Positions 24,469 through 31,918 of a stretch of DNA of 39,197 nt are shown here, piece by piece. Source of the stretch: Lachnospiraceae bacterium (GTDB lineage Bacteria; Bacillota; Clostridia; Lachnospirales; Lachnospiraceae); the NCBI GenBank assembly GCA_030531245.1, contig JAUNOA010000014.1:1-39197 (forward strand), given 5' to 3'. Made by a program: the position numbers and the translations under genes. Position 1 is the stretch's first letter; every line of letters begins with the position of its first letter. The notes below the pieces were generated by a model, which saw only the letters and a program-made list of their open reading frames with translations, searched no databases and was not told the origin of the DNA.

Positions 24469-24483
24469 AGGGGACGGTTCTTT
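24469..24483 (+). repeat. Solitary REP-like sequence
   Basis: The 11-bp core GGGACGGTTCT matches the core of the inverted repeats around the RAYT gene 6.6 kb upstream. It is not paired with a transposase here. The surrounding 198-bp gap (24393-24590) holds no convincing gene, only a 24-codon ORF at 24488-24562. Confidence 0.6.
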
Positions 24484-24496
24484 AAAAATGATGATA

Positions 24497-24525
24497 TTGA
24501 CTTTTGAGGAGAAGAATTATATAGA
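24497..24525 (+). promoter_or_regulatory. Probable promoter for the PNPOx-like gene
   Basis: TTGACT (24497-24502), a 17-bp spacer and TATAGA (24520-24525) lie about 65 bp ahead of the start codon, just downstream of the REP-like sequence. Confidence 0.45.
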
Positions 24526-24590
24526 TATATTTGGGTTAAAAAAAGACGGTTTAAAGCATTAATTATATTTAAGTAGGAGAGTTTTAGTAT

Positions 24591-24983
24591 ATGCAGCGTA
24601 TTATCGATTTTCTAAAATCAGCAGATGTTTATTATCTTGCGACTATGGACGGAGATCAGCCGAGAGTTCGTCCTTTTGGTACGGTTAATTTCTTTGAGGG
24701 AAAGCTCTACATCCAGACAGGTAAGAAAAAGGATGTTTCAAAGCAGATTGCCGACAATCCCAAGGTTGAGCTTTGTGCGTTCAAGGACGGGACATGGCTC
24801 AGACTGGCCGGTGAGCTGGTTGAGGATGATCGTGATGAGGCCCGCAAGTCCATGCTGGATGCATATCCGAATTTAAGAAGCATGTATGATGAGAAGGATG
24901 GCAATACACAGGTATTTTACTTTAAGAATGCTAAGGCGATTTTCGCTTCATTTACAGCAGCACCTGAAGTGATTGTGTTTTAA
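24591..24983 (+). CDS. Pyridoxamine 5'-phosphate oxidase-like flavin protein
   Basis: The 130-residue split-barrel protein has the PNPOx-like pattern: VYYLATMDGDQPRVRPFGTVNFFEGKLYIQTGKKKDVSKQI, then VELCAFKDGTWLRLAGELVEDD. Such small proteins bind FMN or F420-like cofactors and act as reductases, and true pyridoxamine oxidase activity is not implied. GTAGGAG precedes the start, which is ATG at 24591. It stands between the nucleotidase and a hydrolase gene. Confidence 0.88.
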   Translation: MQRIIDFLKSADVYYLATMDGDQPRVRPFGTVNFFEGKLYIQTGKKKDVSKQIADNPKVELCAFKDGTWLRLAGELVEDDRDEARKSMLDAYPNLRSMYDEKDGNTQVFYFKNAKAIFASFTAAPEVIVF

Positions 24984-25003
24984 AACCTGGTTTAAATGAT
25001 TTT

Positions 25004-25813
25004 ATGAAATATATTTTGATTGTTATTTCAGCTATAGTGATTTGTTATGGAGCGGGGTATGCATTATCTCGCTTTTTTCTCAGGAAGTCCGGTTCTGACA
25101 GACGCAGGTCGGCGACTGTGTTATGTACAGTTCTGACCGGGACACTGCTTATATGCGCGGTGAGTCTGATATATCTGTCGATATATCAGCACGCCGGAGA
25201 TGAGGCTGAAGCCGCGATGTCAGGCAGTGATACCGTGTCTGTCAGCAGGGTGGACGGAGGATATCTGTTTGACGGTCCGTCGGATTCACGGGCTATCATT
25301 TTCTATCAGGGCGCCAAGGTGGAGTGCAGGGCGTATGCTCCGCTTATGCTTAGGCTGGCTGAATCGGGTTTTGACTGTTTTCTAGCGGATATGCCTTTTA
25401 ATTTTGCTGTATTCGGATCCGATATAGCTGACAAGTTTGTCGGCAGTTATCAGTATGATACATGGATTATGGCGGGGCACTCCATGGGAGGAATTATGGC
25501 GGCCTCTTATGCCGGGGCGCATACGGACAGGATCGCGGGGATCGTGCTGCTGGCAGCGTATCCGTCAGAGACTGTTGATAACTGTCAGAAGCTGTGTTCT
25601 GTATATGGCAGCAGGGATGGAGTTTTGAACCGTGAGCAGTATGAGGCAGACAGGGCATACTGGCCTGTCGGGTCAGCGGAGTTTATCATACAGGGCGGTA
25701 ATCATGCTCAGTTCGGTGATTACGGTTTTCAGAGTGGGGACAATCCGGCGGACATAACGGCTTATGAGCAGCAGAGTCAGACCGTTGATGCAGTGACCGG
25801 ATTCTTTGAATAG
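25004..25813 (+). CDS. Membrane-anchored alpha/beta hydrolase
   Basis: The 269-residue protein has two N-terminal hydrophobic segments (about 3-25 and 40-62) and then an alpha/beta hydrolase domain facing outward. The nucleophile elbow is GHSMGG (Ser about 159). A likely acid is Asp in YGSRDGVL, and the catalytic His is in IQGGNHAQFGDYG. FYQGAKVECRAYAPLMLRLAESGF matches the alpha/beta hydrolase 5 family. Codon use is more GC-rich than in the flanking genes, and no clear ribosome binding site is seen. The substrate is unknown. Confidence 0.82.
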   Translation: MKYILIVISAIVICYGAGYALSRFFLRKSGSDRRRSATVLCTVLTGTLLICAVSLIYLSIYQHAGDEAEAAMSGSDTVSVSRVDGGYLFDGPSDSRAIIFYQGAKVECRAYAPLMLRLAESGFDCFLADMPFNFAVFGSDIADKFVGSYQYDTWIMAGHSMGGIMAASYAGAHTDRIAGIVLLAAYPSETVDNCQKLCSVYGSRDGVLNREQYEADRAYWPVGSAEFIIQGGNHAQFGDYGFQSGDNPADITAYEQQSQTVDAVTGFFE

Positions 25814-25857
25814 GTACTTTGTTGCCTGCTTTATGATTATTGTGAAGGAGATTTGTT

Positions 25858-26646
25858 ATGAAGAAATTTTGTGTATCTGTTTTGGTTTTATTGATGGTGC
25901 TTATGATGTGCGGGTGCACTAAAAAGGTTAAAGATTTAGAGATAACATTGCATCTTCCGTACGGAGACAGGACCGGAACTTATACAGGAGAAATGAATCA
26001 CGATCTTCCCAATGGTGAGGGAGTTTTCAAGACCGAAAACGAATATGGCGAAAAATGGCAGCATGAAGGGCATTTCGTTGATGGTTTATTTGAGGGCTAT
26101 GGAAAAGAAACATGGGAAGCAGGAGGAAAAATCCAGGAAGGTACATATGCCGGCGGAGTGCTGAACGGTCAGGGTACATGGACCGATGAGCAGGGCAGAA
26201 TCATATACAAGGGCGAGTATAAAGATAATCATTTTGACGGAGAGGGAGCATTTTATTGTAATGGCGAAATATCCTATCAGGGACCGTTCGTAAATGATAT
26301 ACCTGACAGAGAGGAATATATAAAGGCTGCCGGGGACCTTGCCTATGCAGATGCAGTCGGTGATCCTGATAGATACTATAATTCAGCGGTAAGAATTCAG
26401 GGTGAAATATTGGAAGTTTTTGAATATGACGATGGTTATGTGGATTACAGAATAGATGTAAATCCGGATGATGATTCTGAATCTGTTTTTTATGCAATCA
26501 GCTATACAGATGATTACAAAGATCAGACATATACTGAGGGAGATATGATTACTGTGTATGGTCAGTATTATGGATTAGATACTTATCAGGAAGCGAATGG
26601 CACTACTATGGCTGAACCCGCAGTTGTGTTCTATTATGTAGAATGA
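25858..26646 (+). CDS. Lipoprotein with MORN repeats
   Basis: The 262-residue protein has a lipoprotein signal with MMCGC (Cys about 19). About five MORN-type repeats follow, spanning roughly residues 40-145 (GTYTGEMNHDLPNGEGVFKT, HEGHFVDGLFEGYGKETW, GTYAGGVLNGQGTWTD, YKGEYKDNHFDGEGAFYC). The C-terminal domain (about 155-262) has the look of an OB-fold (VRIQGEILEVFE...ITVYGQYYGL), common in clostridial lipoproteins. GAAGGAG precedes the start. It should sit on the outer face of the membrane; its function is unknown. Confidence 0.85.
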   Translation: MKKFCVSVLVLLMVLMMCGCTKKVKDLEITLHLPYGDRTGTYTGEMNHDLPNGEGVFKTENEYGEKWQHEGHFVDGLFEGYGKETWEAGGKIQEGTYAGGVLNGQGTWTDEQGRIIYKGEYKDNHFDGEGAFYCNGEISYQGPFVNDIPDREEYIKAAGDLAYADAVGDPDRYYNSAVRIQGEILEVFEYDDGYVDYRIDVNPDDDSESVFYAISYTDDYKDQTYTEGDMITVYGQYYGLDTYQEANGTTMAEPAVVFYYVE

Positions 26647-26698
26647 CGGATGATGGTACAAGCTATGGATATATCCTGCGACCCAGATTAAAATTTAA

Positions 26699-27118
26699 TT
26701 ATGGGGGATAAAACAAAAAAACGTTATCATGCTCTATGACATAGTGAACTTCGATATCCAGATTAAGCCGGCCTTCTTCGTAGGCTTTGCACCATCTGCG
26801 TATTGTTTTCGGGTCAGGGCATTCGTAGGGGTAGTCTGATGTGAAACGATGCTCAAAGACGGCTTCGCGCATGGTTTTGATGGTGTAGCATCCTTTGGGC
26901 GGAAGGAAGTCAGGGACGAGAGTGTGTTCGGTGTTGCAGTTCGGACATCTGCGTCGTTCGAGATAGAATACTATACGGACGGCTGCCGGTTCCCGGACTG
27001 TTCTGTCGGTGTAGTCTTTGTGCCGCAGTGCAGCATTATTACAGCACGGGCACGTGATTTCGAAATCGCATATTACATGATTTCTGCTGTCGATGTGGTA
27101 GTGACTGATGATCTTCAT
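26699..27118 (-). CDS. DUF6431-like zinc-binding protein
   Basis: The 139-residue protein carries two Cys pairs, CPCCNN and CPNCNTEHTLVPDFLPPK, around a VREPAAVRIVFYLERRR segment, and ends in a helix-turn-helix-like DPKTIRRWCKAYEEG. This matches the DUF6431 group often found near or within transposable elements (recognised from pattern, not searched). No ribosome binding site is visible before ATG 27118. The frame continues upstream with no alternative ATG. It may be a mobile-element remnant lying 85 bp beyond the end of the SipW operon. Confidence 0.6.
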   Translation of the reverse strand: MKIISHYHIDSRNHVICDFEITCPCCNNAALRHKDYTDRTVREPAAVRIVFYLERRRCPNCNTEHTLVPDFLPPKGCYTIKTMREAVFEHRFTSDYPYECPDPKTIRRWCKAYEEGRLNLDIEVHYVIEHDNVFLFYPP

Positions 27119-27203
27119 TTCAGCTTCGGGAGTTTCTTTTATCTGATATTGTTTTATATAGATGTGATATCAGGATGTATAGTAAATAGTTAAATTCAAC
27201 GTA

Positions 27204-27644
27204 TCATTTCAAGCGGATTCTGTCAATCGGGAGTATACTTCTGACTGCAGATATCGCATATCCCATAGCGGGCACATGCATGACGTATGTGCCCGCTATG
27301 TTTTCCGACGGAACCGGTGAGGCATCGGCGGTTTCATTGTTATCGCCCTTGGTGATATAACGACCGTCTTCGGTTATGCCGACTATACGGTGAGTTACAA
27401 GTATATCACCGGTTCTGTAAGCTGCGATATCCCCTTCCTTAACAGCGGTATCGCGCGTATTGATCCATATCAGTGAGCCTGTCGGGATCATCGGTTCCAT
27501 GGACCCGGACAGTACGATATAGGGTCTGATGCCCGCGACGAAAGACAATATGATCGCCATGATCAGAGCAATCAGCAATATATCTGTCACTTTTCCGATT
27601 ATCTTTCTATAACCGCGTATGCGGTTGCCTGTGCTTTGTTCCAT
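27204..27644 (-). CDS. sipW: SipW-type signal peptidase I
   Basis: The 146-residue protein has an N-terminal membrane helix (about 20-40) followed by VLSGSMEPMIPTGSLIW (catalytic Ser about 47) and then GDILVTHRIVG. The His where bacterial-type enzymes have Lys marks the ER/SipW type. YITKGDNNETAD is box E, and a second hydrophobic segment ends the protein. SipW processes TasA-like fibre proteins. It is the last gene of the minus-strand operon and its start overlaps the end of the BspA-like gene by 46 bp, so it is probably translated by coupling. Confidence 0.92.
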   Translation of the reverse strand: MEQSTGNRIRGYRKIIGKVTDILLIALIMAIILSFVAGIRPYIVLSGSMEPMIPTGSLIWINTRDTAVKEGDIAAYRTGDILVTHRIVGITEDGRYITKGDNNETADASPVPSENIAGTYVMHVPAMGYAISAVRSILPIDRIRLK

Positions 27645-30019
27645 CTGTCTATCTTCCTCGGACCGTCGGTCACTTCTGTTACATCGTGGTCAGTATCCTG
27701 ACTGAATTTTATGGTTTCTCCGTTTCTCTGTGCCGCATCGAGCAGCTTAATGCAGTATTTGTTTTCTGCATCCGACGGTATCTCGATCTCTTTCTCCTGA
27801 GTTCCCGCTTCGGTGAAGCAGAAGAGTACATCCGTGTATGAGTCAGGATCGTTTTCAGGATATACTCTGTATCTGCGGTATTCACAGCCGAAGGGGAGAT
27901 ACAGGCCGTCTTCATCTTCCGTGGCTTTGATGCGTATATTTACAGTCGCCCCGACGGGACCGACGGCAGTATAGGTTCCGCGGATATCCGGCAGGTTTTC
28001 TCTCGCGTAGGGTGTACCGTCCTCTGCATACCAGAGACCTGTTGCACCGGATATATAGGTCTTGTCGGGATTTGGCAGCTGTGCTTTATAGGCAAAGTCT
28101 GCGGGTATAGTTATCACTGCCAGTCGTATGCACCCGCTGAACATGTCTGCGGTACTGTCTTCCTCACCGCCTGTGAGCAGGGAACCTATGTCTACTTCGC
28201 CTAGTTTCAGGCATCCGCAGAACATACCCTCGTATGCACCGAAACAGGTTTTGTCGTATTCATCGACATCGTCATAACATTCTACATCGATATCATAGTG
28301 GTCCGCGCAGGTCCAGGCAGAGATATCGGCTTTCTCCAGCATTTCGCAGTCTTTGAACATGTACGGCATGCAGGAGAGCTGAGGCATGGGATCGTCCGGA
28401 AATGAGACCTGCGTCAGTGCAGTATCTCCTTCAAACATGAATCCCATATCCTCGACGGACGACAGATCAAGACTGCTTAAATCCAGCGATGTGAGGCTGT
28501 GGCAGTCTCTGAAAGCTGAGGCCATGGTCCATACTTCGCCTGTATCCCAGCCGGACAGATCCAGAGTCTTAAGTACAGAGCAGCCGAAGAACATCGCACT
28601 TATATCGGTACAGCCGGGACCTATGAGTCCCTGCGTATCAAGTGATGTCAGGCTGTTGCAGGCATGGAACATGTGTGATGCGTCCGATATCAGGCCGCCT
28701 GAACAGTACTCAAGTCCGCTGACGCTCTCCAGATTTGTAAAAGCGGAAAACATATATGCGGATGACGGATTAAAGATGAAAGTGCCGTCATTTACAGGAG
28801 TATCGAAAGTAACTGTCATAGTCTCACCGTCGCTTAACAGGTAGGCCATGATATCGGTACTGTCATCCGCACCTGCCGGCCAGCTCTGAAGCTCTGTGGT
28901 GTCCGGAGCGTATGACGGGTCGAAGACGATATGTTTTACGCGTGATCTCTCAAAGTCTTTGGGCGTGAAATGCATGCCGTCGATGAGGATATGGGCCACT
29001 ATCGGGTGAGCCGTGTAGGTGTCTGCCTGCTGCGGGAATTCGTACGGCGGTGCGTATGCTGTGCCTGTGTTTTTTGAGTACCATAGGCCGTCTGCATCCG
29101 TGACATTATCTCCGGGTGAGGGGATGATATCAAAGCGGGTGAACATATCGCCGACGGTGAATTCCTCCAGATAGTCGCACTGGCTCAGAAAGTACTCCGC
29201 ATCACAGTCTTCATCCATATGGAAGTTTCCGAGGTTTATTGTTTTCAGATGCTCGCAGGCATTGAAAGCGGATACGGCGGATGTGATCATGCCGCTGTCC
29301 ATCATGGAGATATCCATGTCTGTCAGAGTGGAATCGTTGTAGCACATATAGTCTATGTCGGTGACGGCGGACAGGTCTGCCGGGAGTATGATCGATGTGA
29401 CGGAAGTGCAGCCGCTGAAGGCGTGGTCCATGCTTTCGACGTGGCTCATGTCGCAGTCTCCGAGGTCGATGGATTTAAGGCTCCCGCAGTCTATGAACAG
29501 ACTGTCCGCACAGGTGCATGCTGAGAAATCAAGCAGCTTTAGTCCGCTTATGGTTTCGAGGTTTTTGAATTTACGGAACATTTCGGTCGCATCGGCGGGC
29601 ACCCTGATATGATCGTATCCGCCGGTACAGATGTACGCGGTATCGTCTTTGAGAAAGCAGTATATATCGCCTGCCAGCCAGGTGTCGTCCGGATCGTCCG
29701 GCGCGGTTTTAGTGATCTTTATATCGTATACCGCGGCTTTTTTGGCTGATTCGGGATGATACCAGTCTGAGTCTATGACGGGGCAGCCCGCGGCATCATT
29801 TTCCGCATTTTCTGCCTGCTTCAGGGACTGAGATATTTCCGGCTGTGCATCCTGAAGCTCCGGCTGAACAGTCGGATCGGAAACGGAAGATATCTGCGAT
29901 ACGGTCTTTTCCACAGCGGATGAAATCACCTGCTTTGCGGCAGAGTCCTTTAATTCCGACGGTGATGCCATAAGCAGCGCGGTAACAGTGATGACGGATA
30001 ATATCCTTTTTATCAGCAT
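27599..30019 (-). CDS. BspA-type leucine-rich-repeat surface protein
   Basis: The 806-residue protein has a short N-terminal hydrophobic segment (about 5-18), a Ser/Gln/Glu-rich spacer (about 25-75) and blocks of DUF285/BspA-type repeats of the pattern MF-x2-C-x-x-L-x-x-LDLS-x-DT-x-V (about 140-270, 400-560 and 600-640). Two TGLWYSKNTGTAYA-like segments close the blocks. BspA repeats mediate adhesion in other bacteria. AAGGAAGGTG precedes the start. No LPXTG motif or membrane anchor is visible at the C-terminus, so retention may depend on the co-encoded fibre proteins. Confidence 0.88.
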   Translation of the reverse strand: MLIKRILSVITVTALLMASPSELKDSAAKQVISSAVEKTVSQISSVSDPTVQPELQDAQPEISQSLKQAENAENDAAGCPVIDSDWYHPESAKKAAVYDIKITKTAPDDPDDTWLAGDIYCFLKDDTAYICTGGYDHIRVPADATEMFRKFKNLETISGLKLLDFSACTCADSLFIDCGSLKSIDLGDCDMSHVESMDHAFSGCTSVTSIILPADLSAVTDIDYMCYNDSTLTDMDISMMDSGMITSAVSAFNACEHLKTINLGNFHMDEDCDAEYFLSQCDYLEEFTVGDMFTRFDIIPSPGDNVTDADGLWYSKNTGTAYAPPYEFPQQADTYTAHPIVAHILIDGMHFTPKDFERSRVKHIVFDPSYAPDTTELQSWPAGADDSTDIMAYLLSDGETMTVTFDTPVNDGTFIFNPSSAYMFSAFTNLESVSGLEYCSGGLISDASHMFHACNSLTSLDTQGLIGPGCTDISAMFFGCSVLKTLDLSGWDTGEVWTMASAFRDCHSLTSLDLSSLDLSSVEDMGFMFEGDTALTQVSFPDDPMPQLSCMPYMFKDCEMLEKADISAWTCADHYDIDVECYDDVDEYDKTCFGAYEGMFCGCLKLGEVDIGSLLTGGEEDSTADMFSGCIRLAVITIPADFAYKAQLPNPDKTYISGATGLWYAEDGTPYARENLPDIRGTYTAVGPVGATVNIRIKATEDEDGLYLPFGCEYRRYRVYPENDPDSYTDVLFCFTEAGTQEKEIEIPSDAENKYCIKLLDAAQRNGETIKFSQDTDHDVTEVTDGPRKIDRWNKAQATAYAVIER

Positions 30020-30569
30020 TGATTATCACCTTCCTTTTGCATGTGTGTTTTCGGTCTTTACAGTCCGGGCGGCAGTCCTGTTCATATACGTCGGCACCGG
30101 TATACCATATGGTCGTGATACGCCTGCCTGCGGCACCGTCTCCGGCATCGGCGGGCAGTGTGAGAGATATGGTGACGGTTTTGCGTGCTCCGCGGGACAG
30201 CCGGACCAGGTCTATACGTTCTGCCGCTTCCGACAGCCGTCCCTCATAGAGGAGTTCGCCGCCGCATGTGAGGTGGAGCGTGATACCGGCCGCAAGCTCA
30301 TCATTTCCAAACAGGGGTTTTTCGGTTATAAAGAAAAAATCCGCATTGTCCGCGTAATCGTTGCTTATGTTCAGATCCTGATGCCGCGTCTCTCCGGGCA
30401 GTATGCCGTCAAATGACTTAAAGAAGTTGTCATCGGACGTTTGTATATGTCCGGAGTTTTCTTCCGTAAGAGTGATGTCTATGGTTTCCGCGTATGAAGC
30501 AAAGCATGCGGATATGAGAGTGCATAACAGGGCTGTGATGAAAAACGCGGGTTTAAGTCTTTTTCTCAT
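29796..30569 (-). CDS. Third SipW-operon secreted protein (TasA-like), with suspect C-terminus
   Basis: The start at 30569 follows GGGAGG and overlaps the previous stop as ATGA. A hydrophobic signal (about 5-27, ending SACFASYA) precedes a beta-rich domain with ITLTEENSGHIQ-like sequence, LPGETRHQDLNISNDYADNADFFF and a Tyr/Gly-containing end (IWYTGADVY), as in auxiliary TasA/CalY-type proteins. From about residue 183 the frame enters the next gene's ribosome binding site and overlaps it by 224 bp, giving Cys/Lys/Arg-rich sequence with no family look. In another frame a stop lies just past this point (PPGL-stop). I suspect a frameshift near 30080-30120 or a non-native extension. Confidence 0.6.
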   Translation of the reverse strand: MRKRLKPAFFITALLCTLISACFASYAETIDITLTEENSGHIQTSDDNFFKSFDGILPGETRHQDLNISNDYADNADFFFITEKPLFGNDELAAGITLHLTCGGELLYEGRLSEAAERIDLVRLSRGARKTVTISLTLPADAGDGAAGRRITTIWYTGADVYEQDCRPDCKDRKHTCKRKVIINADKKDIIRHHCYRAAYGITVGIKGLCRKAGDFIRCGKDRIADIFRFRSDCSAGASGCTAGNISVPEAGRKCGK

Positions 30570-31012
30570 AGTCCGGCACCTCCCGACAGAAAGTCTTCCC
30601 ATGCGGTGGCGGCATCCGTTTCTCCGACTGCGTCTATGGCTTCCGCGTAGACTCCGATACTCCGGCTTCCCGTCCCGGTGCCGGCAAAGAGCGGCCGGCT
30701 TGATTCGCCCGGGGCTAAGCTGTCCGTGTAGTAATAATATCCGTCCGATTCTTTCCAGTCGGTTTCATTGATGCCGGAAGCTGTATCCACTGCTGCGCGT
30801 ACATAGCATGGATAGGTACCGGTATTTCTGATTGTGACCTGTTCGTCGGGGACGATGGATATGTCACAGTAACCGACGGTGACTTCGTTACGGAGTTCTT
30901 TTGTGACGGTTATATAGGCGTATGCTTTCGGGACTGCCAGGGACAGGAGTATGACGGCACATGCACATATGAGCTTACTCTGCTGCGGTATTCTGAGCCA
31001 CGAACTTGTCAT
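30566..31012 (-). CDS. Second SipW-dependent-type secreted protein
   Basis: The start at 31012 is chosen (AGG at 31024-31026 upstream); a GTG at 31021 is an alternative. The 148-residue protein has a signal anchor (LICACAVILLSLAVPKAYAYITVTKE) followed by a beta-sandwich-like domain with VTIRNTGTYPCYVRAAVDT and YYYTDSLAPGESSRPLF. These segments resemble companion proteins of TasA systems. It overlaps the gene before it by 38 bp and the gene after it by 4 bp, so all three are translationally linked. Confidence 0.8.
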   Translation of the reverse strand: MTSSWLRIPQQSKLICACAVILLSLAVPKAYAYITVTKELRNEVTVGYCDISIVPDEQVTIRNTGTYPCYVRAAVDTASGINETDWKESDGYYYYTDSLAPGESSRPLFAGTGTGSRSIGVYAEAIDAVGETDAATAWEDFLSGGAGL

Positions 31013-31634
31013 AGATGTCACCTAATTCCGCAGAGGTGTATTTGTCACCTGCTTTGGCCATGCCGCCTGCCTGTATGATGTCTGCTTTTACGACGACATC
31101 GAGTGATGTGAGGCTCTGGCCCTCGGCGATGTTGGCGAAGGTCACGGTATCAAATACAGTGGCAGACTCGCCCTTGTCGAGTTCGTCGTTGTAGGCATAG
31201 ACTCTGGTGATTGTTTTGGCTGTAGTGTCTGTTTTGGATTTGGATGTGAGTTCTGTCCAGCCTTCATTGAGACTGCCCGGAGTGAAGAGCTGAGTTACGG
31301 CAGCGGCCTGCTTCTTTCCGTCGGTGCCGATGGTGACTGCTTCCTGATTCGGGTAGCATACTTCGATGAAGATGACAGCGGGAGAGGATGTTTCTCCCAG
31401 GGTGACGGTCGGATCTTTGTCAAAGACCTGTCCCGGATAGATGTTGCTGTGCGCGTTAGGATCCGCTGTTTCGGCGGCTGTCCAGCCGGGTTCGGTGAGC
31501 GTGGCGGATACGTTGCCCACTGTGAAGGTGTTGGTTACGGAAGTCGTGTATGTCAGGTAGGCATATACGCCTCCGATGGCAAGTACTGCGACTGCTGCTG
31601 CGATTGATAAAATGATTTTTGTTTTTTTGGACAT
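30975..31634 (-). CDS. TasA/CalY-like SipW-dependent secreted protein
   Basis: The 219-residue protein starts MSKKTKIILSIAAAVAVLAIGGVYAYLTYTTSVTNTFTVGN, the standard SipW-dependent signal with the YLT-x-T-x-x-x-N-x-FTVG cleavage region. The mature part is a beta-rich TasA-type fold (LTEPGW, NIYPGQVFDKDPTVTLGETSSPAVIFIEV, then KTITRVYAYNDELDKGESATVFDTV). TasA proteins polymerise into biofilm or surface fibres. It is the first gene of the operon and has a strong AAAGGAGGGAG ribosome binding site that can pair with an upstream complement. Confidence 0.9.
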   Translation of the reverse strand: MSKKTKIILSIAAAVAVLAIGGVYAYLTYTTSVTNTFTVGNVSATLTEPGWTAAETADPNAHSNIYPGQVFDKDPTVTLGETSSPAVIFIEVCYPNQEAVTIGTDGKKQAAAVTQLFTPGSLNEGWTELTSKSKTDTTAKTITRVYAYNDELDKGESATVFDTVTFANIAEGQSLTSLDVVVKADIIQAGGMAKAGDKYTSAELGDIYDKFVAQNTAAE

Positions 31635-31640
31635 AATGTT

Positions 31641-31699
31641 CTCCCTCCTTTACTATATTATGTCAGTTTTTTGATTCGATATTTTATAACAGGAGGGAG
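31641..31699 (-). promoter_or_regulatory. Possible RBS-sequestering stem ahead of the tasA-like gene
   Basis: On the minus strand CTCCCTCCT (31699-31691) is exactly complementary to the ribosome binding site AGGAGGGAG (31649-31641), 41 nt downstream. If the transcript starts upstream of 31699, the 9-bp stem would hide the binding site. No convincing promoter was found to settle where the transcript starts. Confidence 0.4.
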
Positions 31700-31772
31700 G
31701 GAAAACGAAGGGAATGTAGGGGGAATAAATAATTATATTTGACTGAATGATGTGCATTTTCGAAGGTATAGT

Positions 31773-31800
31773 TTGATAAATCAGGGTTTAATAGTATAAT
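31773..31800 (+). promoter_or_regulatory. Promoter for the 31.9-37.7 kb operon
   Basis: TTGATA (31773-31778), a 16-bp spacer and TATAAT (31795-31800) form a near-consensus sigma-A promoter in the 284-bp divergent gap 31635-31918. Confidence 0.7.
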
Positions 31801-31833
31801 AGAAATATATTGATTCTGAAATTATAAAAAGAG

Positions 31834-31863
31834 AGACGCCGGCAGAGCAATTCTGCGGGGTCT
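31834..31863 (+). promoter_or_regulatory. Leader hairpin of the 31.9-37.7 kb operon
   Basis: The arms AGAC...CC.GCAGA and TCTGC.GG...GTCT enclose a GCAAT loop, about 30 nt after the predicted transcription start. There is no following T-run, so it is not a simple terminator. I could not assign it to a riboswitch class. Confidence 0.35.
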
Positions 31864-31918
31864 GGTTTGTTTATGATTACAGAATCCGATGCAAATATAG
31901 ATACAGCGAGGAAATACA

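Noticed and set aside
24488-24562. 24-codon ORF beside the REP-like sequence
   Set aside because: It has no ribosome binding site, and the probable promoter of the next gene lies inside it.
29219-29524. Plus-strand frame opposite the BspA-like gene
   Set aside because: It is antisense to the repeat protein; the Val/Ala/Asp content mirrors the repeat codons.
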